From Burkholderiales bacterium (GTDB taxonomy: Bacteria; Pseudomonadota; Gammaproteobacteria; Burkholderiales; Burkholderiaceae_C), in the NCBI GenBank assembly GCA_017302655.1, contig JAFLDE010000013.1, positions 1-64,000 of the forward strand: a stretch of 64,000 nucleotides of DNA, given 5' to 3'. The number at the start of each line of letters is the position of its first letter. Within the stretch, counting starts at the first letter, position 1. Made by a program: the position numbers and the translations under genes. Shown piece by piece: positions 27,077 to 35,877 of the stretch. Below the pieces are notes generated by a model. The model was not told the origin of the DNA and did not search any database. It was given only the letters and a program-made list of their open reading frames with translations.

Positions 27077-27605
27077 CGGGGTGTTCCTTTCTTCATTCAT
27101 GGCAACAGTCGCCCTTGGGGCGACGGGGCATGCCGAATGCCGAAGAAAGAACCCGGGTCAGGAATCGCCCTGGGCGCAGCGGCTTCAGTCTTGTGGACTG
27201 GAGTAGGCCGATGGCGCGTTGGCACGGGCGCTCACCCGGATGCCTAATGTGTCCGACCACGCACCCGGGGCGGCCCAGCGGCAACACCCGGCCCGCCTGC
27301 GCTGCCAATGAAGGGCGCGGCGGTCGGGGTGGCGGCTGCAAGCCGAGGCGGGGTGGGGTAGCGGCACGGTGCGGCGGGGGTGAACGCGAGGCGAACCTGC
27401 CGGGTGGGCAGCTTCGCAGGAAACCTTGTTGGGAGGCGCCAGGCCAGGCCTGGGCGCGGGGTTCTCAAATCAGCACACGCGGTGCCTGCAGGGTCTGCCG
27501 CCGACACCCTTTGCGGATGCGGCCTGCGCCTCACAGTCACCGTGGCATCACGGTGCCTTCGGGGTCTGCGCCTAAAATCTTTTTAATCAACGACTTACGA
27601 CACCA
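27077..27605. promoter_or_regulatory. Long rne-rluC divergent intergenic region
   Basis: 529 bases without a supported gene. It is mostly very G+C rich and can fold into several hairpins. An AT-rich island at about 27565-27602 (aaaatctttttaatcaacg) next to rluC is the best place for divergent promoters. If rne starts there, its mRNA carries a leader of nearly 500 bases, in keeping with the long autoregulatory rne leader known in E. coli. The 12-mer cggggcggccca at 27266-27277 also occurs in the rluC insert, hinting at a repeat fragment. Confidence 0.5.
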
Positions 27606-28679
27606 ATGGCGGGCGGCAGTGTAGCAGGGCGGGAAGGCCGGCCCGACCCCAGGAAACCAGGCGTAACGAATGCTGCGGTGCGCCTGGTGACGGTGGACGA
27701 AGGCGGCGAGGGGCAGCGCCTGGACAACTTCCTGCTGCGCGAGCTCAAGGGCGTGCCCAAGACACATGTCTATCGCGTCATCCGGGCGGGTGAGGTGCGG
27801 GTCAACAAGGGGCGCGCGCAGGCCGACACCCGGCTGAACCTGGGAGACGTGGTGCGCATCCCGCCGGTGCGCATGGCCGAGAAGCCCGACAGCTCGGCCG
27901 TGCCGCCCCGCGAGTTCCCGATACTGTTCGAGGACGAGCACCTGCTCGTGGTGGACAAGCCGGCCGGCGTGGCCGTGCATGGCGGCTCCGGGGTCAGCTT
28001 TGGCGTCATTGAGCAGCTGCGGCGCGCCCGGCCCGAGGCGAAGTTCCTGGAACTGGTGCACCGGCTCGACAAGGAGACCAGCGGGGTGCTCGTGCTGGCC
28101 AAGCGGCGCTCGGCGCTGACGCATTTGCAAGACCAGTTTCGCGGCCGAGAGACCGGCAAGACCTATGCGGCGCTGGTCTGGGGCGAATGGCCTGAGAAAC
28201 TCAAGGTGATTGACCAGGCGTTGCTGAAGACTCTGGACGCGCAGGGCGAGCGTCAAGTGCGCGTGGTGAGCTCCGAGCATGAGGCGGCCAAGCGCTCGAT
28301 CACCCTGGTGAAGGTGGTGCAACGCCTGCAGGAGCCCCCGGTCTCCCCTTGCGGGTCGCCTCCCCCCGAGGGGGCCAGGCCCGCTCGGGGCGGCCCATCG
28401 CAGGGCCGCATTTGGGCCAGTTTGCTGGACGTCACCATCAAGACCGGCCGCACGCATCAGATCCGCGTGCATCTGGCAAGCAACGGGCATGCCATCGTCG
28501 GCGACCCGAAGTACGGCGACTTCGCGAAGAACCGCGAGTTGGCCCGAGGGCCGAAGCGCTTCGAGCGCATGTACCTGCATGCGCGCCGCCTGCTGTTCGT
28601 GCACCCGGCCACCGGCGAGTCGTTGGTGTGCGAGGCGGCGCTGCCGGCGGAGTGCCAGGCTGTGCTGGTGAATGCCTGA
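27606..28679 (+). CDS. rluC: 23S rRNA pseudouridine synthase RluC, with in-frame insert
   Basis: 357 residues. An S4 RNA-binding domain (residues 38-85, QRLDNFLLRELKGVPKTHVY) precedes the RluA-type catalytic domain with ELVHRLDKETSGVLVLAK, where Asp155 is the catalytic residue, and TIKTGRTHQIRVHLAS. It modifies U955, U2504 and U2580 of 23S rRNA in E. coli. Divergent location from rne is the usual arrangement. Odd feature: residues about 243-269 (28332-28412) are a Pro/Gly/Arg-rich insert, absent from ordinary RluC, encoded by a palindromic G+C-rich sequence. It sits just before the SLLDVTIKTGRTHQ strand, probably in a surface loop, and keeps the frame. Confidence 0.93.
   Translation: MAGGSVAGREGRPDPRKPGVTNAAVRLVTVDEGGEGQRLDNFLLRELKGVPKTHVYRVIRAGEVRVNKGRAQADTRLNLGDVVRIPPVRMAEKPDSSAVPPREFPILFEDEHLLVVDKPAGVAVHGGSGVSFGVIEQLRRARPEAKFLELVHRLDKETSGVLVLAKRRSALTHLQDQFRGRETGKTYAALVWGEWPEKLKVIDQALLKTLDAQGERQVRVVSSEHEAAKRSITLVKVVQRLQEPPVSPCGSPPPEGARPARGGPSQGRIWASLLDVTIKTGRTHQIRVHLASNGHAIVGDPKYGDFAKNRELARGPKRFERMYLHARRLLFVHPATGESLVCEAALPAECQAVLVNA
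28332..28412 (+). repeat. Palindromic G+C-rich repeat inserted in frame in rluC
   Basis: The segment holds ccccccgaggggg and ggcccgctcggggcggccc, a cluster of short inverted repeats like those of Burkholderiales intergenic palindromes (compare 61923-61987). It is 27 codons long, has no stop, and encodes a Pro/Gly/Arg/Ser-rich stretch. The flanking RluC sequence is continuous when it is removed. Exact ends are uncertain by a few bases. Confidence 0.6.
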
Positions 28680-28690
28680 CTGAAGCTTGA

Positions 28691-29995
28691 TCAGCGTGGG
28701 CGCAAATCGCTGACCACACGCGCATGCCGCTCGTGGGTCCAGTAGGCCCAGGCCCAATCGAGCAGCACCACCAGCCGGTTGCGGAAGCCGATCAGGAAGT
28801 AGACGTGCGCGAACAGCCAGAACAGCCAGGCCGGGTAGCCTGAGAAGCGCAGCGGCCCCAGCGGCGTTCCCAAATCCACCACCGCGCTGTGCCGGCCCAG
28901 GGTGGCCAGGTTGCCAAAGTCGCGATAGCGAAAGGCTCGCGTGGCGCGGCCCGACAAGCGGCGAAGCAAGTTCGCCGCCGCAGCCCGGCCCATTTGCTTG
29001 GCGGCCGGGGACACGCCGGGTACCGGCGTGGGGGGCTGACCCGGCACATGGCTGTGCGCGGCGGCCAGGTCGCCGATGACCTGGATTTCCGGGTGGCCGG
29101 CCAAGCTGAGGTCGGGCTGTACCGGCACCCGGCCGGCGCGGTCCGGCACGAGCGCGCAGGCCTGAGCCAGTTGCCGTCCCAGCGGCACCGCCGCCACGCC
29201 GGCGGCCCACACCACGCAGGAGCTGTCGATGCGATAAGGGCCTTCCGGTCCGCTGGCATCCAGGCCTCTCGCGTCGATGGCGCTCACACGAGTGTGCAGG
29301 CGCAGATCCACGCCGAGGGCTTGCAATTGCCGCTGCGCGCTCTGGCTGAGGGCGGATGGCATGCTGGCCAGCACGCGTTCGCCGCCTTCGATGAGGATGA
29401 TCTTGGCGCTGCGTGTGTCGATGCGTCGGAACTCGCCGGGCAGGGTGTGGCGCGCGATCTCAGCCATCGTCCCGGCCAACTCCACCCCCGTCGGTCCGGC
29501 GCCGATGACGACGAAGCGCAGCAGGTCGGCCCGGCGCTGCGGGTCGTCCTCACGCTCGGCCGCTTCGAAGGCCAACAGCAAGCGGCGTCGGATCTCGAAG
29601 GCGTCTGAGAGGGTCTTCAGCCCTGGCGCATGGGCCGCCCAGTCCTCATGGCCGAAGTAGGCGTGGGTCGCACCGGCGGCAACGATCAGGTGCTCGTAGC
29701 TCAGACACTGACCGTCCTTCAAGCGCGCTTGGCGACGAGTGACGTCGATGTCCAGCACCTCGCCCAGCAGGATCGTCACTTGCCCTTGGCGGCGGAACAG
29801 GCTGCGAATAGGCGCCGCGATGGACGGGGCCGACAGGCCTGCCGTCGCCACCTGGTAGAGCAGGGGTTGAAAGAGATGGTGGTTGTTGCGGTCCACCACC
29901 GTGACGTCGACGCTGCTGCCCTGCAGCGCGCGGGCCGCCTCCAGGCCGCCGAACCCGCAGCCGATGATGAGCACTCGAGGTTGCATGGAGGGCAT
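28691..29995 (-). CDS. ndh: NADH dehydrogenase type II (FAD-dependent oxidoreductase)
   Basis: 434 residues. Two dinucleotide-binding folds are visible: VLIIGCGFGGLEAARAL at the N-terminus (FAD) and LLRFVVIGAGPTGVELAG near residue 165 (NADH). Further NDH-2 marks are HHLFQPLLYQVATAGL, the IQVIGDLAA segment near residue 310, AKQMGRAAAANLLRR, and a C-terminal hydrophobic stretch (YPAWLFWLFAHVYFLIGF) typical for membrane attachment. It passes electrons from NADH to quinone without proton pumping. It is convergent with rluC (11 bases between stops) and 76 bases from rfbC, in the same orientation but probably separate. Confidence 0.9.
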   Translation of the reverse strand: MPSMQPRVLIIGCGFGGLEAARALQGSSVDVTVVDRNNHHLFQPLLYQVATAGLSAPSIAAPIRSLFRRQGQVTILLGEVLDIDVTRRQARLKDGQCLSYEHLIVAAGATHAYFGHEDWAAHAPGLKTLSDAFEIRRRLLLAFEAAEREDDPQRRADLLRFVVIGAGPTGVELAGTMAEIARHTLPGEFRRIDTRSAKIILIEGGERVLASMPSALSQSAQRQLQALGVDLRLHTRVSAIDARGLDASGPEGPYRIDSSCVVWAAGVAAVPLGRQLAQACALVPDRAGRVPVQPDLSLAGHPEIQVIGDLAAAHSHVPGQPPTPVPGVSPAAKQMGRAAAANLLRRLSGRATRAFRYRDFGNLATLGRHSAVVDLGTPLGPLRFSGYPAWLFWLFAHVYFLIGFRNRLVVLLDWAWAYWTHERHARVVSDLRPR

Positions 29996-30071
29996 GCTAG
30001 GAGCTGCGGTGCAGCAAGGTCATGCCGATTTGGCAGCGCCTTCAAGCAGCAAGCTGCCGCGCGGCGCGACT

Positions 30072-30620
30072 TCAGAGGGGCTGAAGCTCCTTCAGCAAAG
30101 GCGCGTCGCGGTCCTTGGCCGCCAGTTGGAAGGGCAGGCCGATGTCGGGCCATGTGATCCCCACCGTCGGATCGTCCCAGCGCAACACACCTTCGCACTC
30201 TGGCGCGTAGTAGTCCGTGGTCTTGTAGAGGAAGTCTGCGGTCTCGCTGAGCACGAGGAAGCCGTGGGCGAAACCGGGGGGGATCCAGAATTGGCGGAAA
30301 TTGGCGGCGCTCAGGAAGCGACCTTCCCAGCATCCGAAGGTGGGACTGCCGGCGCGAAGGTCCACGGCGACGTCGAACACCTCACCATAGGTGCAACGCA
30401 CCAGCTTGCCCTGCGCCTTGGGGGCGCGCTGGAAGTGCAGGCCGCGCAGCACGCCGCGGCGGGACCGGCTGTGGTTGTCCTGCACGAATGGCACGGGGGA
30501 GCCGACCGCCTCCTCGAAGCGCTGGTGGTTCCAGCTCTCGAAGAAGAAGCCGCGCTCGTCGCCGAACACACGCGGCGCCACCTCGAACAGGCCATCGAGC
30601 TGTGTGGGGAGCAACTTCAT
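30072..30620 (-). CDS. rfbC: dTDP-4-dehydrorhamnose 3,5-epimerase
   Basis: 182 residues, the normal RmlC length, from [14 protein letters not shown]. The open frame extends further upstream but that part lies within rfbA. Visible: [22 protein letters not shown] (catalytic histidine), [11 protein letters not shown], and [16 protein letters not shown], then [18 protein letters not shown] with the active-site tyrosine. It performs the double epimerisation in dTDP-L-rhamnose synthesis. It is the last gene of the second polysaccharide operon and overlaps rfbA by four bases. Confidence 0.95.
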   Translation of the reverse strand: MKLLPTQLDGLFEVAPRVFGDERGFFFESWNHQRFEEAVGSPVPFVQDNHSRSRRGVLRGLHFQRAPKAQGKLVRCTYGEVFDVAVDLRAGSPTFGCWEGRFLSAANFRQFWIPPGFAHGFLVLSETADFLYKTTDYYAPECEGVLRWDDPTVGITWPDIGLPFQLAAKDRDAPLLKELQPL

Positions 30621-31498
30621 ACGGGTGCACCCACCAGGGCTTGCAGATAGCGGCCGTACTGCGTCTTGGCCAGGGGCGCCGCCAAGCGGAGCAATTGCTC
30701 GGTGTCGATCCAGCCCTGGCGGAAAGCGATCTCCTCCGGACAGGCGACCTTCAAACCTTGCCGCTTCTCCAGCGTGGCGATGAATTGCCCGGCTTCGAGC
30801 AGGCTGTCGTGCGTGCCGGTATCCAGCCACGCATAGCCGCGACCCATGATGGACACGCTGAGCTGGCCCATCGCCAGGTAGCGGGCATTGAGGTCGGTGA
30901 TCTCCAACTCGCCCCGCGGACTGGGCTTGAGCTCGCGCGCGAGGTTACAGACCTGTTCGTCGTAGAAATACAGACCGGTGACCGCGTAATTGCTCTTGGG
31001 CTGCTTGGGCTTCTCTTCGATGCTGTTGGCGCGGAAGTCGGGGCCGAAGCTGACCACACCATAGCGCTCCGGGTCGGTCACGTGGTAAGCGAACACGCTG
31101 GCGCCTTGCGTGCGCGTGTCGGCACGTTGCAGCAGCGGGGGCAGGTCGTTGCCGTAGAAGATGTTGTCGCCCAGCACGAGGCTGGACGGCGAACGGCCGA
31201 CAAAGTCCCGACCAATGATGAAGGCCTGCGCCAGGCCGTCGGGGCTGGGCTGCACCGCGTACTGGATGTGCATGCCCCATTGCGAACCGTCGCCCAGCAA
31301 CTGGCTGAAGCGCGGCGTGTCCTGCGGCGTGCTGATGAGCAGCACCTCCCGCATACCCGCCAGCATCAGCGTGCTCAGCGGGTAATAGACCATGGGCTTG
31401 TCGTAGACCGGCAGCAGCTGTTTGCTGACCGCCAAGGTGGCTGGATGCAAACGCGTGCCAGAACCGCCGGCGAGGATGATGCCTTTGCGCGTGCTCAT
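30617..31498 (-). CDS. rfbA: Glucose-1-phosphate thymidylyltransferase
   Basis: 293 residues from [20 protein letters not shown], which carries the nucleotidyltransferase signature GGSGTRL with the [12 protein letters not shown] substrate loop. [13 protein letters not shown] and YGVVSFG follow, then [17 protein letters not shown]. It makes dTDP-glucose from dTTP and glucose 1-phosphate, the first dTDP-rhamnose step. The start overlaps the rfbD stop and the stop overlaps the rfbC start, four bases each. The long upstream extension of the reading frame lies inside rfbD and is not used. Confidence 0.95.
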   Translation of the reverse strand: MSTRKGIILAGGSGTRLHPATLAVSKQLLPVYDKPMVYYPLSTLMLAGMREVLLISTPQDTPRFSQLLGDGSQWGMHIQYAVQPSPDGLAQAFIIGRDFVGRSPSSLVLGDNIFYGNDLPPLLQRADTRTQGASVFAYHVTDPERYGVVSFGPDFRANSIEEKPKQPKSNYAVTGLYFYDEQVCNLARELKPSPRGELEITDLNARYLAMGQLSVSIMGRGYAWLDTGTHDSLLEAGQFIATLEKRQGLKVACPEEIAFRQGWIDTEQLLRLAAPLAKTQYGRYLQALVGAPV

Positions 31499-32385
31499 GT
31501 CAGAGGAAGCTCCTGCAGCATGCGGCGCACGCCTTGCTGCCAAGGGGGCAGGGCGAGGCCGAAGGTGTGGGTGAAGCGCCGGCAGTCCAGGCGCGAATTC
31601 AGAGGGCGGCGGGCCGGTGTCGGGTAGTCCTGGGTGGCGATGCCGACCACCTCGCGGCAAGCCAGCGCTTGGCCCAGTTCGCGCGCGGTGTCGATGACGA
31701 AGCGGGCGTAGTCGGCCCAACTCGTCTCGCCACTCGCGCACAGGTGGTAGGTGCCGGAGAGCTGGGGCTGCGCGAACAAGCGGGGTAGCACCTGCGCGGT
31801 GGCGTCCGCCAGCAGTTCGGCGCCGGTGGGTGCGCCGACTTGGTCGGCGACCACGCGCAACTGCTCGCGCGTCTGCCCCAGACGGAGCATGGTCCTGGCG
31901 AAATTGCTGCCTCGCGCTGCGTAGACCCAGCTGGTGCGCAGGATCAGGTGCTGACACCCCGGTCGTGCCAACTGGGCGCGGATGGCGTCCTCGCCATCGC
32001 GCTTGCTGCAGCCATAAGCCCCCAGCGGCGCGGTGGCGGCGCTCTCATCTCGGGGGGCATCGCCGCTACCGTCGAACACGTAGTCGCTGCTGTAGTGGAC
32101 CAGGGGCACGCCGGCCTGGGCGCACCAATGCGCGAGCCGTCCAGGCGCCTCGGCGTTGACGGCCTGCGCCAACGATGCCTCGGTTTCGGCGCGGTCCACG
32201 GCGGTGTAGGCAGCGGCATTCACCAGCACCTGGGGCGCCAAGGCGGCCACCCGCTGCACGAGGCGCTCGGGATCGGAAAGGTCGGCCTGGCGTCGATCCC
32301 AGGCCACCACCTCCCCCAGCGGGGCCAACGAGCGCTGCAGTTCCCAGCCAAGCTGGCCTTGCGCTCCAAGAATCAGCAGCTTCAT
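31495..32385 (-). CDS. rfbD: dTDP-4-dehydrorhamnose reductase
   Basis: 296 residues from [16 protein letters not shown], the NADPH-binding GxxGxxG of the RmlD short-chain dehydrogenase family. [27 protein letters not shown], and the catalytic YGCSKRDGE (YxxxK) are present, plus [19 protein letters not shown]. It completes dTDP-L-rhamnose. The start overlaps the rfbB stop by four bases; a longer in-frame extension reaches into rfbB and is rejected. Confidence 0.95.
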   Translation of the reverse strand: MKLLILGAQGQLGWELQRSLAPLGEVVAWDRRQADLSDPERLVQRVAALAPQVLVNAAAYTAVDRAETEASLAQAVNAEAPGRLAHWCAQAGVPLVHYSSDYVFDGSGDAPRDESAATAPLGAYGCSKRDGEDAIRAQLARPGCQHLILRTSWVYAARGSNFARTMLRLGQTREQLRVVADQVGAPTGAELLADATAQVLPRLFAQPQLSGTYHLCASGETSWADYARFVIDTARELGQALACREVVGIATQDYPTPARRPLNSRLDCRRFTHTFGLALPPWQQGVRRMLQELPLT

Positions 32386-33431
32386 GCGTACTGCTTCGCG
32401 ACCCAGTCGCGGTAGTCGCCACTTTGCACGCGCTGCACCCAGGCTTGGTTCTCCAGGTACCAGGCGACGGTCTTGCGGATGCCGGTTTCGAAGGTCTCGG
32501 CCGGCTTCCAACCGAGCTCGCGCTCGAGCTTGCGGGCGTCGATGGCGTAGCGGCGGTCGTGCCCGGGCCGGTCCTTCACGTGAGTGATGAGGCGCTTGTA
32601 GCTGCCCTCGCTGCTGGGGCGCAGCTCGTCGAGCAGTTCGCAGATCGTGTGCACGATGGTCAGGTTGGTCTTTTCGTTCCAGCCCCCCACGTTGTAGGTC
32701 TCGCCTACGCGTCCCGCCTGCAGCACACGGCGAATGGCTGCGCAGTGATCCTTCACATACAGCCAGTCGCGCACCTGCTGGCCGTCACCATAAATGGGCA
32801 GCGACTTGCCGGCCAAGGCGTTGACGATGACCAGGGGGATCAGCTTCTCGGGAAAGTGGTAGGGCCCATAGTTGTTGCTGCAGTTGGTGGTGAGCACCGG
32901 CAGCCCATAGGTGTGATGCCAGGCGCGCACCAGATGGTCGCTGGCCGCTTTGCTGGCGCTGTAGGGGCTGTTGGGTTCGAAGGGGTGGGTCTCCGTGAAG
33001 GCCGGTGCGTCTGGGGTCAGGCTGCCATAGACCTCGTCGGTGCTCACGTGCAGGTAGCGAAAACCGTCTTGGTTGTCCAAGCCAGACCAATGCGCGCGCG
33101 CGGCCTCCAGCAGGTTGAAACTGCCTTCGACATTGGTCTTGATGAACGCGCCCGGGCCGTGGATGGAGCGGTCGACATGGCTCTCGGCCGCGAAGTGCAC
33201 GATGGCGCGTGGGCGGTGTTCGGCCAGCAGACGGTCGAGCAGCGCACGGTCCAGGATGTCGCCCTGCACGAAATGATGCCGCGCATCGCCTTCCAGGCTG
33301 GCCAGGTTCTCGCGGTTGCCGGCGTAGGTGAGGGCGTCGAGCGTAACCACGGTCTCGTCGCTCTGCGCCAGCCAGTCCAATACGAAGTTGCTGCCGATGA
33401 AGCCGGCGCCGCCGGTGACGAGGATGCTCAT
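32382..33431 (-). CDS. rfbB: dTDP-glucose 4,6-dehydratase
   Basis: 349 residues. [20 protein letters not shown] is the NAD-binding start, [12 protein letters not shown] and [13 protein letters not shown] carry the TDE catalytic residues, and [15 protein letters not shown] gives the YxxxK pair; [15 protein letters not shown] follows. It converts dTDP-glucose to the 4-keto-6-deoxy sugar used by rfbC and rfbD. Its start codon directly abuts the manC stop, so the operon continues without a gap. Confidence 0.96.
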   Translation of the reverse strand: MSILVTGGAGFIGSNFVLDWLAQSDETVVTLDALTYAGNRENLASLEGDARHHFVQGDILDRALLDRLLAEHRPRAIVHFAAESHVDRSIHGPGAFIKTNVEGSFNLLEAARAHWSGLDNQDGFRYLHVSTDEVYGSLTPDAPAFTETHPFEPNSPYSASKAASDHLVRAWHHTYGLPVLTTNCSNNYGPYHFPEKLIPLVIVNALAGKSLPIYGDGQQVRDWLYVKDHCAAIRRVLQAGRVGETYNVGGWNEKTNLTIVHTICELLDELRPSSEGSYKRLITHVKDRPGHDRRYAIDARKLERELGWKPAETFETGIRKTVAWYLENQAWVQRVQSGDYRDWVAKQYA

Positions 33432-34862
33432 TCAGTTTCTTCCGTAGGGGTCGTCGAAGCGAACGATGTCGTCTTCGTCGAGGTAAGCGCCGCTCTGCAC
33501 CTCGATGATCTCAAGTGGCATCTTGCCCGGGTTGGCCAGGCGATGCGTCTCCCCGAGCGGGATGTAGGTGCTCTGGTTCTCGCTCAGCAGCAAGGTCTTG
33601 CCGCCCACCGTGACTTCGGCAGTGCCGCGGACGACGATCCAATGCTCGGCGCGGTGGTGGTGCATCTGCCGGCTCAAGGACGCGCCGGGCTTGACCTGGA
33701 TGCGCTTGACCTTGAAGCGCGTGCCGCTGTCGATGCCGTCGTACCAACCCCAGGGGCGATGGACCTTGCGGTGAAGCAGTTGCTCTTCGCGGCCTTCGCG
33801 CGCGAGCCGTTCGACGACGGCCTTGACCTGTTGGCTGCGCTGGCGGTCGATGACAAGTACGGCGTCGGCTGTCTCCACCACCATCACATCCTGCAGGCCG
33901 ACGGCGGCGACCAGACGCGAGTTCGCATGCACCAGCGTGTCGCGGCAGTCTTCGAGCAGCGCGTCGCCGCGCTGCACGTTGCCGTCAGCGTCCTTTTCCC
34001 CCACCTGCCAGACCGCCTCCCAGGCGCCGAGGTCGTTCCAACCGGCAGTCAGAGGCTGCATGTCGATGGCAAAGCGGCTGCCCGGACAGCGTTCCATCAC
34101 TGCGTAGTCCACCGACTCCGCAGGAATGGCGGAGAACAGTGCTGCATCGGGCCGCACGAAGCGCTGATCGCCGCGCCGCGCGGCAAACGCGGCCTCGGTG
34201 GCGCGCAGGATGTCCGGGCGGAACTCGCCGAGCGCGGCCAGCCAGGTCGAGGCGCGCAGCACGAAGATGCCGGCGTTCCAGAAGTAGCCGCCCTCTGCGA
34301 GGTAGCGCTCGGCGCTGGCGGCATCGGGCTTCTCGACAAAGGCCTGGACCGCCTCACCTGCTTCGACACGGAGGTAGCCATAGCCGGTTTCCGGGCGGTC
34401 GGGGGTGATGCCCAGCAGCACCACGCGGCCATCGGCAGCGGCGCGTGCGGCCTTGCGCAGGGCCTGCACGAAGCGCTCAGGTTCGGTCACCGTCTGGTCG
34501 GCCGGCGTCACCAGCAGCACCGGGTCGGCGCCACCCAGACGTGCCTGCAAGGCCGCCAGGGTGACTGCCGGCGCCGTGTTGCGTCCGCTGGGTTCCAGCA
34601 GCACCGCGGCCGGCTCGATCTGAGCCTCGCGAAGTTGCTCCAGGATCAGGAAGCGGTGCGCCTCGTTCCCCACCACCAGCGGAGGGGCCACCGCAAAGCC
34701 GGCCTCGGAGACGTCAACCAGCCGCTGAGCAGCCTGTTGGAACAGGCTGCTGTTGCCGGACAACACGAGGAACTGCTTGGGGAAGCCGGCACGGCTGAGG
34801 GGCCACAGCCGCGTGCCGCTGCCGCCGCAGAGCACCACCGGCTGGAGCAGGAGATCAGGCAT
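33432..34862 (-). CDS. manC: Mannose-1-phosphate guanylyltransferase / mannose-6-phosphate isomerase
   Basis: 476 residues, the usual bifunctional type II PMI length. The N-terminal GDP-mannose pyrophosphorylase domain starts with PVVLCGGSGTRLWPLSRAGF and has FVEKPDAASAERYL. The C-terminal cupin domain has RPWGWYDGIDSG, VKPGASLSRQMHHHRAEHW (metal-binding histidines) and YIPLGETHRLANPG. It makes mannose 6-phosphate and GDP-mannose, a donor for mannosyl residues in the polymer. It overlaps galE by eight bases and abuts rfbB. No phosphomannomutase gene is seen in the window. Confidence 0.95.
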   Translation of the reverse strand: MPDLLLQPVVLCGGSGTRLWPLSRAGFPKQFLVLSGNSSLFQQAAQRLVDVSEAGFAVAPPLVVGNEAHRFLILEQLREAQIEPAAVLLEPSGRNTAPAVTLAALQARLGGADPVLLVTPADQTVTEPERFVQALRKAARAAADGRVVLLGITPDRPETGYGYLRVEAGEAVQAFVEKPDAASAERYLAEGGYFWNAGIFVLRASTWLAALGEFRPDILRATEAAFAARRGDQRFVRPDAALFSAIPAESVDYAVMERCPGSRFAIDMQPLTAGWNDLGAWEAVWQVGEKDADGNVQRGDALLEDCRDTLVHANSRLVAAVGLQDVMVVETADAVLVIDRQRSQQVKAVVERLAREGREEQLLHRKVHRPWGWYDGIDSGTRFKVKRIQVKPGASLSRQMHHHRAEHWIVVRGTAEVTVGGKTLLLSENQSTYIPLGETHRLANPGKMPLEIIEVQSGAYLDEDDIVRFDDPYGRN

Positions 34863-35877
34863 CGAAACCGTTGGGATTCATGGACTGCCAGCGCCAACTG
34901 TCCTCGCACATGCGCGCCAGGTCATGGTGCGCCTGCCAGTTCAGCAGCTCGCGTGCGAGCGCCGGATCGGCGAAACACGCGGCCACGTCGCCTGCACGGC
35001 GAGCCACCAATTCAAAGGGCACGGCGCGGCCGCTGGCGGCTTCGTACGCTTGCACGAGTTCGAGCACCGAGTAGCCGCGCCCGGTGCCGAGATTCACCGT
35101 GAAGGAGCCCGGCTCCGCGAGCAGCCGGCGCAGCGCCGCCACATGGCCATCGGCCAGGTCGCACACGTGGATGTAATCACGTACGCCGGTGCCGTCGGGA
35201 GTGGGGTAATCACTGCCGAAGACCTGGAGCCTGGCGCGTCGGCCCACGGCGACCTGGGCCACATAGGGCATGAGGTTGTTGGGCGTGCCGCGCGGGTCCT
35301 CACCGATCAGCCCGCTCTCGTGGGCTCCTACCGGATTGAAATAGCGCAGGCAGGCCGTTTGCCAGCTCGGGTCGGCGGCCCCCAGGTCGCGCAGGATTTG
35401 CTCGCCGATCAGCTTCGTGGCGCCGTACGGGTTGGTGCTGGTGGTGGGGGCGTCTTCGCGGATCGGCAGACCTTCAGGCACGCCGTAGACCGTGGCGCTG
35501 GAGCTGAACACCAAGCGCGAGCATCCGGTGGCGCGCAAGGCCTCGCAAGTGCTCACAAGCCCCAGCAGGTTGTTGCGGTAGTAGGCCAGCGGCTGGGCGA
35601 CCGATTCGCCCACCGCTTTGTGGGCGGCGAAGTGGACGGCGGCATCCACCGGCTCGCGGCGCAGCAGCTCAGTAAGGCCCGCAGCATCGCAAACGTCAAG
35701 CTTCGCGAATTTCGGTGCCTCGCCCAGCAGGGTCTGCAGACGTTCCAACACGCGCGGCGAACTGTTGGCGAAGTTGTCGACGCCCAGTACCTCGAAGCCG
35801 GCCGCGCGCAACGCGAGCCAGGTGTGCGAGGCGATGTAGCCGGCAGCGCCGGTGAGCAAGACGCGTGGGGCCGTCAT
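34855..35877 (-). CDS. galE: UDP-glucose 4-epimerase
   Basis: 340 residues of the extended short-chain dehydrogenase family. NAD binding reads LLTGAAGYIASHTWLAL; the third glycine of the usual GxxGxxG is alanine here, a tolerated but notable change. VHFAAHKAVGESV, VFSSSATVYGVPE and NPYGATKLIGEQIL (YxxxK) follow, and RYFNPVGAHESGLIGED is the GalE substrate region. It interconverts UDP-glucose and UDP-galactose. It starts immediately after the epsL-like stop codon and runs into manC by eight bases. Confidence 0.94.
   Translation of the reverse strand: MTAPRVLLTGAAGYIASHTWLALRAAGFEVLGVDNFANSSPRVLERLQTLLGEAPKFAKLDVCDAAGLTELLRREPVDAAVHFAAHKAVGESVAQPLAYYRNNLLGLVSTCEALRATGCSRLVFSSSATVYGVPEGLPIREDAPTTSTNPYGATKLIGEQILRDLGAADPSWQTACLRYFNPVGAHESGLIGEDPRGTPNNLMPYVAQVAVGRRARLQVFGSDYPTPDGTGVRDYIHVCDLADGHVAALRRLLAEPGSFTVNLGTGRGYSVLELVQAYEAASGRAVPFELVARRAGDVAACFADPALARELLNWQAHHDLARMCEDSWRWQSMNPNGFDA

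Noticed and set aside
32175..35102. Open frame of 975 codons antisense to rfbB, manC and galE
   Set aside because: It spans three gene boundaries of an operon with strong family matches; no motif of its own.
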